Part shown: in pieces, positions 23,541 through 35,242 of the stretch
How the letters are laid out: each line of letters opens with the position of its first letter
Numbering within the stretch: the first letter of the stretch is position 1
The notes under the pieces: model-generated
What the model saw: only the letters and a program-made list of their open reading frames with translations
Told to the model about the DNA's origin: nothing
The model's database searches: none
Made by a program: the position numbers and the translations under genes
Source of the DNA: Arabidopsis thaliana
Lineage: Eukaryota; Streptophyta; Magnoliopsida; Brassicales; Brassicaceae
DNA: 64,000 nucleotides
Direction: 5' to 3'
Assembly: GCF_000001735.4 (NCBI RefSeq)
Contig: NC_003074.8
Location: 16,933,261-16,997,260, forward strand

Positions 23541-23910
23541 TTTTCTCCATTAACGATCCGCTTCTCTCTCTCCATCGCCGAGACAAGAAACGAAACAACT
23601 AACCAAAACATTCAACCAGTCCCACCCGAACCGAACCGAACCGGAATTAAAACCACTGGTTATCAAATTTTGTTTATACCGTAGGCCTTTCGGCCCAATA
23701 TGTATATTTAGAACTTAACGACGTCGTATAACTTCTTCTTTCATCCAAAACTCGCCAGTCGTCAATGGCTCCTCGGTTTACTACATTAAAGCATTTACAA
23801 TCTAATTTTCGGTTTACACTTTAACCGGAATTTCAGTAAAAGAATGTTTTTGGATTAACGATACTCTATGTGAGTCCAATATTATAGACAGGTTATTTTC
23901 TTAAAACTCT

Positions 23911-24112
23911 TTACCCATTTTATTTCATTATCCTTTAGTTACTGTAATTGCTTACTAGTTACTATGTATAAGTATTGAGTTTGAGTATAACAGATACATG
24001 AATAAAGATCAAAACAAGCTAGGTCTACCGAAAGATTTAAAAAAGAACAAAACCATAGCTAGTTTGACATTTGTTTGGTTACCAAATCCGTGTGTTGACG
24101 ACTACAAATAGT
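23911..24112. repeat. Segmental duplicate A (pairs with 34390-34640)
   Basis: Shares TACCCATTTATTTCATTATCC-like sequence, GCTTACTATGTA, GATACATGAA, AAAGATCAAAAC, TAGCTAG and ATCCGT in the same order with 34390-34640. Both copies are intergenic. Confidence 0.7.
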
Positions 24113-24204
24113 TTATGTTGCCATTTAGCCAAGATTTTTTGTATGGCTATGTGGTGGCGAATTCATGTCTAAGACCATCTCCATTCCACATTTTATGAGA
24201 AGGG

Positions 24205-24697
24205 TGAAAGTAAGAGCAAGACGGCTACTTTAGGTAATGTTTTGAGTGAACTTTGCTTTGTATTATTTCACTTGGTCTTTAAGTTACAACATTAGTTCCC
24301 TTTATAGCTAGACAATACTAGGGTTTCAATGATTGTAAACTGACAGCTGTCTCTGTCTTATCAAGCTTCGCAGGTCACCAAACAACCAAATCTGTTCTTT
24401 GTGTTGATTGGCTCCGTACAGACGTTCTTCTTCTTCGTCTTCACTCTGTTTTTGTTTTCTTGCACAGGTGGTGGTCTTGTCTGTTGAGAAGAGGAAGAAG
24501 ACTTGTTGGGCTTCACTGTTGTGTTGGTTGTGTTGTCATTGGGCCTGTTTGGTGAGTGGCCCAATAACCCTTTTCCTTTGTTAAGCTGAGCGACGTCGTT
24601 CTCTTTCTTTGACTCTTCAGCTGAACTTGAGCTCTGATTCGATCTCATTTCAGATCTTGGAGCTGTTGATGGCGGAGCAGTGGAGCTCTTGCTAATA
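24205..24697 (-). repeat. 3' LTR of the copia element
   Basis: 493 bp, pairing with 28978-29471. About fourteen substitutions and one 1 bp indel separate the two. The pol frame runs on into this LTR and stops at about 24361-24363. Confidence 0.93.
24361..24697 (-). other. Open frame inside the LTR (about 112 codons)
   Basis: In continuation of the RNase H frame, the LTR encodes a Ser/Asn/Lys-rich stretch ending RFGCLVTCEA. The same frame is open through the other LTR at 29135-29471. Of the LTR differences, about twelve fall in this frame and most change an amino acid, yet none makes a stop. This may be a C-terminal extension of pol or chance openness. Confidence 0.45.
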
Positions 24698-24706
24698 TCC
24701 CCCCGC
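24698..24706 (-). other. Polypurine tract
   Basis: GCGGGGGGA on the minus strand directly before the 3' LTR, the expected plus-strand priming site. Confidence 0.8.
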
Positions 24707-27101
24707 AAACCCGGTGTAGGTGGCTCAACTACACCGAGTTTGTACCTGAGTGAAGTAAACGCATTGAACGGAAGCAATTTGGTGAAGATGTCTGCGGTCT
24801 GCTCATGTCCAGGTATGTGTCTCACTTCCAGCAATCCAAGAGCCACTCTTTCTCTGACGTAGTGATAGTGGTTCTCAAAGTGTTTGGTCCTTTTGTGGAA
24901 CGCCGGATTTACTGTTAGGTAGACTGCGGAGAGATTGTCACAATAGAGGGTTGGAGCTTTGAGAAGAGGAACTCGCAGCTCCTTCATAATTGAGCTGAGC
25001 CAGGTGATTTCAGAGGCTGCTTCAGATAGCGTTCTGTATTCGGCTTCAGTTGAGCTCTTCGATACAGAGTTCTGCTTGTGAGACGACCAAGAGATGATGT
25101 TGAGTCCCAAATACGTGCAGTAACCACCAGTTGAACGTCTTGTTTCAGGACAACCAGACCAATCACTATCACTCTAAGCTCGTAGTGTACAATCTGACTG
25201 CTTTCGAAAGTTTATTCCCATAGTCATTGTACCTTTAACATACCTCAATATTTTTTTCAGAAGTAAGAAGTCCAGAGTTGTTGGCGCATGCATCTTCTGA
25301 CAGACATAATTCACTGCAAACTGAATGTCAGGTCTAGTAAGTGTTAGATATTGTAACTTACCAGCAAGACTGCGAAAGTATATTGGATTCTCAAAGGTAT
25401 CCTGATTCTGTCTCCTTTGTTTGTTTAGTTGAAGAGGCAGAGGAGTTGGCATTGGGGCACAATCACTCATTGAAGCAGCAATCAGTAAGTCTTCTGCATA
25501 CTTTTGTTGTGATAAGAAAAGTCCCTCTGAATGAAATTGAGCTTGAATTCCCAAGAAATAGTGCATTTGACCGAAGTCTTTCATCTTGAACCTTTTGTTT
25601 AGTTCTGCAAGCAATAAGGCAAGTGAATCTGAGCTGTTACAGTGATCAACATATCGTCAACATACAGGAGGAGCGGAATGATATCCTTTCCTCTGCTGAA
25701 GAGAAAGAGGGACGGGTCTGGAATACTGCAATGAAATCCAAACTCCAAGAGGTATGTGCTGAACTTGTCAAACCAGGCTCTAGGTGACTGTTTTAAACCA
25801 TACAGTAACTTGTGTAGCTTACAGACATGATCTGGTTTGTCTGGATCTACAAAACCTGCAGGTTGAGCCATATAGACTGTTTCAGTTAGATCACCATGGA
25901 GGAAGACATTTTGTACATCCATCTGTTTGATGTCCCACTCCATTATGGTTGCAAGATGCAGAACTCCCCTCACTGTTGCTGTTCTCACCACTGGACTGTA
26001 AGTCTCGAGATAGTCTATGCCTTCAGCTTGATTAAATCCCTGAGCCACTAACCTTGCTTTCAGCTTTTGTAGTGATCTGTCAGCATTTAACTTGGTTCGA
26101 AAGATCCATTTGCTGCCTAAAACATGCATATCTGGAGTGTAAGGAACCAGAGACCATGTTTCAGCCTCTTTACAGTTCCCCATCTCTTCTCCCATAGCAC
26201 CTGTCCATCCAGGGTCTTTAAGAGCTGCAGCTACAGTCTTTGGTTCCGGGTAAGACACTTTGTGTGTCAGTAAAGCATATCTTGGATTTGGCTTTCTGAT
26301 TCCACTCTTTTGTCTTATGGTCATAGGGTGTGTAGACTTGACTTCTGCAGATTCTTGTGCAGACTCTTGGACAGGTATCTGACTAGCTAAGATGTCATCT
26401 TGTCTCTCATTTTCTGATCTTGTTGTGGACTGTTCTGTGATTTCTTTTGTAGCCTGACTTGATGTTTCTATTGAGATACCAGGACTGTGAGAAGAAGAAG
26501 AGAAGCTGTTGCCTATAGGAACAGGATCGGAGCCTGCCGTACACCCAGAACTTCTTTCTCCTTCCACAGCAGGTACAACAATGGAGATTGGTGTCTGTAG
26601 AATGATTGGAGTTTTCACAGGTAGAGGAGGAAATTCTTCTTCTGAAAATAGACTATCATCTTGTTTTGGTGGAGCTTTGTTAACATTGTTGATTCCTTTT
26701 GTCCAAGCTAGCATTAGTGGAGTGAGACTTCCTGTCTTAGGTCTTGAGTGAGACTGAGCAAAAGGAAAGACTGTTTCATCAAATATAACATGGCGACTGA
26801 TGTAGCCTCTTCGAGTTGATGGTAAGTAACATCTGTAGCCTTTGTACTTCTCGTTATACCCTAGAAACACACACTTGAGTGATCTAGGATCAAACTTGTT
26901 CGAAGCATAATCTCTCAATGTTGGATAACAGGCACAACCAAAGGTTCTGAGAGCTGAGTAGTCTGGTGGCTTGCCATGCAATTTCTCATAGGGACTGCAC
27001 TTCATATCCAAAGCAGTTGTGGGAAGAAGATTGATTAAGAAGTTTGCAGTGTAGAAAGCTTCAACCCAAAACTTCTGAGGACAGGTACTCTGAAACATCA
27101 C
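24698..27101 (-). pseudogene. copia reverse transcriptase and RNase H region
   Basis: The main frame at 25599-27101 begins in the integrase C-terminal part, continues through a variable linker and holds the RT core with the YVDDM active-site box. A frameshift near 25600 moves the reading to 25174-25614, and a TAG near 25172 separates that from the RNase H part at 24698-25110 (TEAEYRTL, YCDNLSAV, HIPGHEQTADIFTK). Confidence 0.9.
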
Positions 27102-28033
27102 TGAGAGACCAAGCTTAATGATATGTCTGTGTTTCCTCTCAGCTAACCCATTATGTTGCGATGTGTAGGGACAGGAGATGAGCTGTTTGATCCCACATTA
27201 TTGTAGGTGATCTGTCAGCTTTCTGTTTGTGAACTCTCCTCCTCCATCACACTGAAATGTACCAATCTTTGTTTGGTATTGATTTTCAACCAAAGCTTGG
27301 AACACAGAAAAGGTATGAGCAAAATCTGATTTGAGCTTTAATGGGTAGAACCAGCAAAATCTAGAGTAGTTATCAATGAACACTACATAATAACTGAATC
27401 CTTGATTTGATTTAACAGGTGAAGGACCCCAGAGATCACAGTGTATTCTCTCTAGAGGTCTAGTAGCTACGAAAGTAGAAGCAGAAAAGGGAAGTCTAAC
27501 ACTTTTCCCAAGCTGGCAAGATTCACACACCATCTTGGTACTCTTATTCCCGATACTGATAGCTTTTTTTGGAGATAACACATGGAGAACTTGTGAATGA
27601 GGATGCCCCAACCTTTGATGCCATATATCTTCACTCGCCCCTTACTGTGCTTTCCCTTTGTCAACAATTTCCTTGTTGCCTTATCATATATTCGAACATC
27701 ATCACAGTCAAATTGAAATACGCAGGGATAGTCATTGGTGAGCTTGGAAACTGACAACAAGGGTTTAGAAATGTCAGGACACACAAGAACATCATTTAAA
27801 GGTAAGTTACCTGAAGTAGAAGGAAGACTGCCTGATCCGGTGTGAGTTATGGGAAGGAAATTGCCATTTCCAACCATCACTGAGTCACTTCCTTCATACA
27901 ACTGTGTCTGTGTGAGCTTGTGAGGAGCATTGGTGATGTGAGCAGTGGAGCCAGAGTCACCAACCCATTCACTGCCAGATTGATCTGTGACATCAGTTAT
28001 CCTCAATGCTGCAAGCTGCTGGCAGATCTTCAT
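27102..28033 (-). pseudogene. copia protease and integrase region
   Basis: The protease part shows the WVGDSGSTAHIT active site (DSG). The integrase zinc-binding part (HQRLGHPHS ... CESCQLGKS) is reached only after a frameshift near 27620-27640. The catalytic region (HCDLWGP, FIDNYSRF, CDGGGEF) follows until an in-frame TAA near 27195-27197, beyond which the frame continues into the RT segment. Confidence 0.88.
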
Positions 28034-28955
28034 CCTGGTACCTGTTATTGAACCTGTGCCAGCACTTCAGAGCATGATGACCAGGTTTGCCACAAATCTG
28101 ACAAACAATTCTTTCTCCATTAGAGTTCTGAGATATTTGCTGATGAAATCCTCTACCACGGGTTGAGAATGAATCCTTGCTTTTGCCACTGCCAAATCTT
28201 GAGTTGCCTTTCCCTCTGTTGTTGTTGTTGTAGTAACCAGAAGAGTCAGATCTTGAAGTGCTGAAAGCCATGTGTGGTGAGGTTTCAGTGTCTGGACCAT
28301 AGCTGTTTAGTCTGTCAACAAAGCCTGACAACCTTGGAATCACACTCTCAAACGTTGGTGGTGGCTGAGTATCCATAGAACCCTCTACAGATGTCTTGAT
28401 GGGCTTATACTCTCGACCTAACCCGTGAAGAGCAGCAAAAATCTTCATTTGTTCACTAACAGGACTACCTATGGAAGCTAACTGTTCACAGACCCTCTTT
28501 ATTTCCTTAAGATAAGTTTCCATGGGTTTATCCTGTTTATCTATGGTTTGTAGCTTTCTCTGTAGCTCAAAAAGGCGTGATGATGATACCTTATTGCAGT
28601 GTTGAGCCAAAGCATTCCAGACTTGATAGGAGGTGGCACAGTTGACAACTTCCCGCATGATATCTTCATTCAGAGATCCCAACAGCCAAGCTCGGACTAC
28701 TTGGTCAGATCTGTTCCAAGTATGATACTCTGGATTTGGTACCTCAGTAGTAAGACCATCAATGTTGTTGAATGGAGTTGTTGCAGGAGGAGGTTTTAGT
28801 GACCCATTGACAAAGCCTAGAAGGTTTTGGCCTGGCAGAAAAGACTCAAACTATGTCTTCCAAAGAGAATAGTTTTGCTCATTGAGCTTAACCGTGACAC
28901 ACTTTGAGATGTGAAGAACATGAGCAGAATAGAGTTGGATAGATTGATCCATCAT
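27993..28955 (-). pseudogene. copia gag region
   Basis: Starts at tandem ATGs (28955-28950), 11 bases inside the primer-binding site. An in-frame TAG at 28851-28853 stops it after 34 codons. The rest carries a copia capsid-like segment and a zinc knuckle CQICGKPGHHALKC (CX2CX4HX4C). It ends out of frame with protease at about 28000-28030. Confidence 0.9.
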
Positions 28956-28965
28956 AGACCGCTGT

Positions 28966-28977
28966 GCTCTGATACCA
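28966..28977 (-). other. Primer-binding site (initiator Met-tRNA type)
   Basis: TGGTATCAGAGC on the minus strand directly after the 5' LTR, complementary to the 3' end of plant initiator Met-tRNA. Confidence 0.88.
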
Positions 28978-29471
28978 TGAAAGTAAGAGCAAGACGGCTA
29001 CTTTAGGTAATGTTTTGAGTGAACTTTGCTTTGTATTATTTCACTTGGTCTTTAGGTTACAACATTAGTTCCCTTTTATAGCTAGACAATACTAGGGTTT
29101 CAATGATTGTAAACTGACAGCTGTCTCTATCTTATCAAGCTTCGCAGGTCACCAAACAACCAAATCTGTTCTTTCTGTTGATTGGCTCCATACAGACGCT
29201 CCTCTTCTCTGTCTTCACTCTGGTTTTGTTTTCTTGCACAGGTGGTGGTCTTGTCTGTTGAGAAGAGGAAGAAGACTTGTTGGGCTTCGCTGTTGTGTTG
29301 GTTGTGTTGTCATTGGGCCTGTTTGGTGAGTGGCCCAATAACCCTTTTCCTTTGTTAAGCTGAGCGACGTCGTTCTCTTTCTTTGACTCTTCAGCTGAAC
29401 TTGAGCTCTGATTCGATCTCATTTCAGATATTGGAGCTGTTGATGGCGGAGCAGTGAAACTCTTGCTAATA
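28978..29471 (-). repeat. 5' LTR of the copia element
   Basis: 494 bp, pairing with 24205-24697. On the minus strand it begins TATTAGCAAGAG and ends in CTTACTTTCA. Confidence 0.93.
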
Positions 29472-29692
29472 AAGGGTCTTTCCACCATTACAATATATTA
29501 TGTAAAAATAAAAATAGTATTTTATTATTTGTGTGTCTTTAAATTTGAGACACAAAGTCTTCAATGTCTTAGTAAAAACATTTTTAAGAATAATGTCTTT
29601 AATTTAATGAGCATTTACATTTATTTAACGATATTTTGTAACTTTAGTTATTTAAAGACACTCTCCAAAAACATGCAATGGAGATGCTCTAA

Positions 29693-30004
29693 CTATCTTG
29701 GCCATAACCGTAGCTAAATCATAGATTTTTGTAAGTTATGTAGCATGCTATGGTTTGCAAATATATTTTTATAAGCTTTCATAGAATTAGACTTTACATT
29801 TGGTCAAGTACAAGAAAGCTGAAAGCCTACGCAACTAACTAACAAAATAAGACCAGCTTATATATTTTTAAGTTAAATTTTGGATTCAAATTCGATATTG
29901 TTGCAAGAATTTATATTTGTTCAGCCTCTTTTGTGTCTAGATATACATATTTTAAAAGACACTTCAAATAGGATGTTATATATAATATACATGATATATG
30001 GTGC
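29693..30004. other. Intergenic, no gene seen
   Basis: AT-rich sequence between the MITE/copia nest and the LINE remnant. Confidence 0.5.
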
Positions 30005-30290
30005 CCGCTAGGGAAGCTAGTGGATCTAGTGGGTTCACGTGGAATTATTGATATGGGAATATCAACACATGCTTCTGTTGCTGAAGCGTTGGCCTTGCAT
30101 TGAAGACAAAATCATCGAGTCGATACTCTTACCCAAATAGAGAATCAGCTTGAGTTAGTTCGAAGGAATCAAATTGGGGAGGAAGACCGTTCGCTTTGGA
30201 GAGCTAAGGATGATAGCTTCAAGAGCAAATTCTCTTCGAAACAAACATGGCATCAGCTAAGAGAGACCACCCGAGCTGCGAATGGAACAA
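30005..30290 (+). mobile_element. Degenerate LINE (non-LTR retrotransposon) fragment
   Basis: Read with one stop and small shifts, the plus strand gives GSRGIIDMGIS, HRVDTLTQIENQLELVR and SLWRAKDDSFKSKFSSKQTW. This is the pattern of the zinc-finger-like region after the reverse transcriptase in plant LINEs (usually ending FSTKxTW.xxR). No RT core or poly(A) tail is visible nearby. Confidence 0.6.
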
Positions 30291-31899
30291 AGGAGTTTAG
30301 TTCTTTCTCTCAACTCCACATTATTTCTTCTTAACTTGGTTACGATATTAAGAATAAAAACGAAATGAATAGGCCTACTTGATTAAATTATTGGTTGAAA
30401 CCAATATGAGGATAAGCAAGATGGCAGTGAGGCAAACGGAGTTTTGAATATTTGCCATACTTTTTTTAATCTTTCATACACTTCAAAGATATAAAACCTT
30501 TTCTTCTTTATTGTTCTTTGTCACACTTTTATAATCAAAAGACGAGGTTGTATTTATATATGAATTCTAGTTGACTTTTTGCCTATCCAATAAACTCCTA
30601 GCCACGTTAATTATGCATGACGACATATGTCTATCCAAATTATTTGCTAAAATTAAATTACGAAGTCCAAAAGTTTAATTTCGCTTTGCAAATTTAACTA
30701 CATATTTTAATCTCGAGAAATATAAAACCATTCTTATTAGCAGGAAATTAGTGGTAAAATATGTGTAATGTTTTGTACTTTTACGATAAAATGTTTTTAG
30801 CTTAAACACGCAATTGTTGAAGAAGGCGAACTAGTTACCCGAGATCATATTTGGAAGAACTTGATGAAGTATGATCACGATCGAGATAACTCAACATTTA
30901 TGACTACGCTTCAGCAATTGTTAATGCCAATAGGCCTCACGAGTACATGTTAATCTCCATCTATTAATCTAATTCATCAACAAAGTATATAATTTGTTGA
31001 TAAATAATTAAGTATATTTATCGTTATATATATAACCACTATGTGGCCATGGTTGTTGGAATGTTGAAACTATATTCAGATTTATTAATGACCAAATGAA
31101 GCCGGTTGGTTTATTATTAAGTTAAAAAAGACTTAAAAATCTTGTACTTAAAAACAATTTGTGTCGACATAGTAACATAGTAACATAAAGAAAAAAAAAG
31201 AAAAAAAAAGAAGAGGATGCATGTCTCTAATTAGTTAGATGTAGAAATATAGAAATTTTAAAAAATGAAATAATGGATTTAACAATAATAAAGTCAGCAA
31301 AATATTACTATAAACAGATTTCAAACGTAATGATTTAGGTCTCATTCGATGGAAACTCTCATCAAAAGGAAAAAAATCAGATTTAAATTGAGTGTACAAA
31401 CAAAGAAAAAAAAACATGGCGATGATAATGAATCCATGTTGGTTACAAACAATCATTCATAAGGAAAAATATATAGATTTACAATACAACAAAACCCTTT
31501 ATCAAAAATGAAGAAGCTATTTTACAATAAAATCAAAGAGTTCATGTATTATCATTCGGGTAGCCAAAAATGTAAGTGTATTTTTCTAAAAGACTTTAGT
31601 TAGTTGATGTATCTTAAAATAATGTTTCCCTTTTCAAATTGTCAACTTATAACTTCACCAATGTCCCATCTTTAAAAAAGCTCCATAACACGACCAATTC
31701 ACATAAACGACTCAAAAGAAAGTCTTTATTTATTTAGGGGAAACCTTTTATTATTTTTTGTTTGACGTCAAGAAAGTCTTTATAAAAGCTGAAACTATTG
31801 CTTAAATATCAGACACAAAAAGGCAGTTTTGAGAATATTTCCCAAGACGGAGTAAAACGTGGTTATTGTGAAGGACTCATTTTTCCCATCTGGTTTATC
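30291..31899. other. Intergenic with one orphan coding-like stretch
   Basis: Mostly AT-rich. A plus-strand stretch at about 30800-30950 is open and coding-like (EEGELVTRDHIWKNLMKYD, then TLQQLLMPIGLTSTC) and might be a stranded exon, but I do not recognise it. The minus-strand frame at 31235-31456 is not convincing. Confidence 0.35.
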
Positions 31900-34085
31900 A
31901 TGGAAAAAGATGCAATCAAAGAAGAAGAGATCATTAGCAATGATTTATTATGGAAAAAAGCTGATATCAAAGAGGTACTTTCTTTGGCTTCTATTTTCGG
32001 TTTGCGATAATCCATGAATTTTAGAGGGGTTGACTTGTTTAGTCTTGGAGGTGTTTCTTGATTAGTAATTTTTTGTGATGTATGATGAATTATGACGGTA
32101 TTAATGCATGATTCATAGATAGTTCTTTTGAGTTTTGATGATATATATTTGTTGAGCCGTGAATGATCAAATTATATGAACACATCCTATTAATCTTCGA
32201 GTCATTTTTCTGAAATGGACCAATTTGTAAGCAAGTTGTGATTGTTAGTAGAAAAAAGTAACTAATGTCAATGACTCTTATTGAGTATTTGACTTTTTCT
32301 TATTTTATTTATTTTTCTTCATAATTTTCCATTTGAATACAGGAATCTGATATATCCGAAGGTACGCAAAGGATGAACTACAACAATTGTGTCAAAATTG
32401 AAAACTATATCATATAATTTTTCTTTCTTCATAAAAGCTCTACACCAACATTATTATTATTATTATTTACAAAAAATAAGAATTATTGTTCCAAATATTC
32501 GAAATCTTAGACATACATTATTAATATATTTTTTAGATCATCAAAATGTTCAAACGTAAACATACCATGGCTTTTAATTTTTTCTTAATATTTCTTGCTA
32601 CTAGAAATAATAAGTTGATATATCAAAAATGTCTAAATACGAATTAAAAGTAACTTCTAAAGGGTCACAAAAACACGAGAAGCTCAAGACCGCTCTTCTA
32701 CCATATTGGAGAGAACGTCCTCCAACAACTTACAGCGTCACGTTCGAGTCTTTTGGGAAAATGATGGAGCTAGTAAACAATGGATATTACGAGTCCCTTC
32801 CTTTCACTGTCGATGGAATCAACTGGTACGTCGTTTTCGTTAAAGACCATTACAACATTAATTTGTTACCTAGCTTATATATGTTTCTAATTGTAACCCT
32901 TATTCTTTTTCTTAAATTAACGTTTTAAAAGGACGTTCAAAATCTACCCTAACGGAAACTCGGACACCACAAGAGGACTTATTTATCTTTATGTAAAAAT
33001 TGATGACTCAAGCATCACCGACCCACCATTAGATGTGTATGCGGAGATCAAGTTCTTCGTCTACAACTATGGCATTAGCGAGTATTATACATACCAAGGT
33101 ACTTCAACTTAGAGGATTGATTCATTGGTATGTAATGTAAGACGAATGTGTATTTTCATTGGTTGTTGAAGAATTTACATAGCGATTTATGGCTCCAAGA
33201 TTAACGTCGTTTTCCTTTGTTGTTGTAGAAGTCGAGCCGGTAAAGTTTGATAGTGTACAACAGGAGTGGGGAAGGTGGATTGGTCTTTCTACGGCATCGT
33301 TTTCCACGGCGACAATAGATCCATACAAATTCATTACCGATGGAGATAATGTGTGTTTGGCATAGATGTCTTCGTTGCTCAACGCAACAAATCAGAAGTT
33401 TTCTCCTATGATGAAAACATAAGCAACCCTGTTTTCACTTGGAGCCTCCCCAATTTCTCTACCCTCACTCTCGACTCTTACACATCCGACCCGTTTTCTT
33501 CTGGAGACAGAAACTGGTGACTCTCTCTCACTCTCTACATGTATGGGCACAAATACATTTTGTTATATATCTATGTGTTAGTAATTTATATGATGGTTTT
33601 AATTAGGGTTTTGAAAGTATATCCAAATGGAGATGGTGTTGGAAAGGATAATTCTTTGTCACTCTACTTGTTGAGTGAGTCTAATGAAAAGAATTACGTT
33701 CGAGCCACACTACGAGTTCTAAACCAAATCGGATCCGACAATGTGGAGAAGCCAGGTGAGTGGTTTAGTATGTTCTTTGATATACTCGATCATTTAAAGA
33801 GAGGAAGAAAACTTTTAGTTTGATATTTAATAACAAAAGAAATATCATTATACAAGTATATATCAAAATTAAATTATTATTTGTTTGAAGTTTTTCTTTT
33901 GTGGCTCTTTTGTTTTCTTATGGTAAGTTGAGGGATGGCCTAATGCAGCAGAAAATGGATGGGGTTACCAGGAGTTTATACCTCTCGCAGATCTTCAAGA
34001 TGCAACCAAAGGTTTTGTTGTGGACGATTTGCTTGAAGTTGAAGTTGAGATCATGGCCATCTCTAAACAAACTCCAATTAATTAG
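31900..34085 (+). CDS. TRAF-like protein with two MATH domains, frameshifted
   Basis: Proposed exons: 31900..31974, 32343..32361, 32651..32825, 32932..33098, 33229..33516, 33607..33755 and 33928..34085. Two MATH/TRAF-like repeats are evident, each with a PPTTYSVTFESF- or PVFTWSLPNFS-type start, a W-intron-K/T-x-YPNG splice point and an FIPLADL or similar end. This matches the plant TRAF-like family, mostly protein-interaction modules. In exon 5 the frame runs into TAG (33363-33365); homology continues one frame over from DVFVAQR, so one base is missing near 33347-33352. Unless an unseen splice avoids this, the product stops inside the first MATH domain. The acceptor before 32651 lacks a clear pyrimidine tract, so the 5' part is uncertain. 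The position fits the At3g46190 region. Confidence 0.7.
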
Positions 34086-34159
34086 GGCTTGTGAGCCCTA
34101 AAAGAACCTACGACCACTTTCGTTTTTTCTATTTGTGTTTTTGTTTACAATGTCATTTG

Positions 34160-34300
34160 TTGGAGGTTCAAACGGGAGATCTCTTTGGAAAAACTTGAGA
34201 CGTTTTATCAATGGATCGTCAAAGGCTTCATGCATCATCTACTCGAAGCCATGCGAGACCCTCTACCTCTACTGTTTCTATATATTTCAAAATAAGAAAG
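34160..34300 (+). other. Short coding-like stretch after the MATH gene
   Basis: One plus-strand frame is open with amphipathic content (ISLEKLETFYQWIVKGF, then HHLLEAMRDPLPLL). It could be a leftover exon of a longer ancestral MATH protein. No support beyond composition. Confidence 0.2.
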
Positions 34301-34389
34301 GTTTCCATAAAACTCTTTTTCCACAATTTACTATGTTGTTTGTACTCTATGTCTCTCCAAAATTATAAAGAATATTAAAAAATACTTTT

Positions 34390-34640
34390 ACGTACCCATT
34401 TATTTCATTATCCCTGATCGTTATATAATAAATCTGATATAGTTTTTAATATTCAACGCGACTACACAATTTGCTTAGAAATGAACTTATGTTAAAGTGT
34501 TAAACTATAGTGACTGCTTACTATGTATGAGTCTAAGAGATACATGAAAAAAGATCAAAACTAGCTAGATCTACCGAGAGATTAAAAAGAAAACAATAGC
34601 TTGACTTTTTTTTTGTTGGCGAATCCGTATGTTTGAGGAA
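34390..34640. repeat. Segmental duplicate B (pairs with 23911-24112)
   Basis: Second copy of the intergenic block described at 23911-24112, same orientation, about 10.4 kb away. Confidence 0.7.
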
Positions 34641-35122
34641 ACAGGAGATTAATCATCGTTTATAATATGACGTATATATTGGTTAATGTCAAGTTAAATG
34701 TCTTATCTGACCTCTACTCAATCATCTAGTTTAGTAAGTTTGTAAATACTGCTTAATATATTTCTAGCAAAAGACTTTTAACTTTTGGAAAATCGTAATC
34801 TTGTGGAAGTTGTATTCTCAGTATGCCTTTGGAACTTTTTTCAAAACCCCTCATCTATAACGTTAAAAGGAAAAAAAGAAGACTAACATATGTCTAACAT
34901 TGTCACTTTGACCCACTCCCCTCGTGGACGTGGCCAAAATATCTCACCAACTTCATATATCCTAACCAAACATATCTTACTACAATTTTTTTTTTTAATC
35001 TATTACTAGATGTATACCACCACCTGCAAACGGGAACCTACCACCATCCATCTCCTATATATATATAATCTATTATGTACGCGCACTACATCTTCCTTCC
35101 TAATCCATACATGCACGCACCC

Positions 35123-35131
35123 ATATATATA
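35123..35131 (+). promoter_or_regulatory. TATA-like box of the small secreted protein gene
   Basis: TATATATAA, about 112 bp upstream of the start codon at 35243. Confidence 0.4.
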
Positions 35132-35242
35132 AATGACTCATGCATGAATGATGAATCATATCATAATAGTAATCATTCACAAATCCAAACCAAAAATACC
35201 TAAACTTACTCTCAAATCAAATATATATATGCTTCTTTCAAA

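Larger units (their letters stand above)
24205..29471 (-). mobile_element. Ty1/copia retrotransposon, complete in outline but dead
   Basis: A 5,267 bp element, transcribed on the minus strand, with two LTRs of about 493 bp (about 97% identical by eye), a primer-binding site matching initiator Met-tRNA, a polypurine tract, and gag-protease-integrase-RT-RNase H in copia order. Perfect 5 bp target duplications AAGGG flank it (24200-24204, 29472-29476). I count at least three in-frame stops and three frameshifts across gag-pol, so it cannot move by itself. The integrase before RT order fixes it as copia; the PBS and the CESCQLGKS-type zinc-finger end suggest the Retrofit/Ale lineage, which is tentative. 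Confidence 0.93.
24173..29689. mobile_element. Tourist/Harbinger-like MITE split by the copia element
   Basis: With the copia insertion removed, 24173-24204 and 29477-29689 form a MITE of about 245 bp. Its ends are inverted (GACCATCTCCATT against GAGCATCTCCATT on the other strand), with homology continuing about 40 bases, and TAA lies on both sides (24170-24172 and 29690-29692). TIRs of this type with a TWA target duplication point to PIF/Harbinger. Confidence 0.75.

Noticed and set aside
25341-26751. Plus-strand frames inside the copia element
   Set aside because: Antisense shadows of the pol region.
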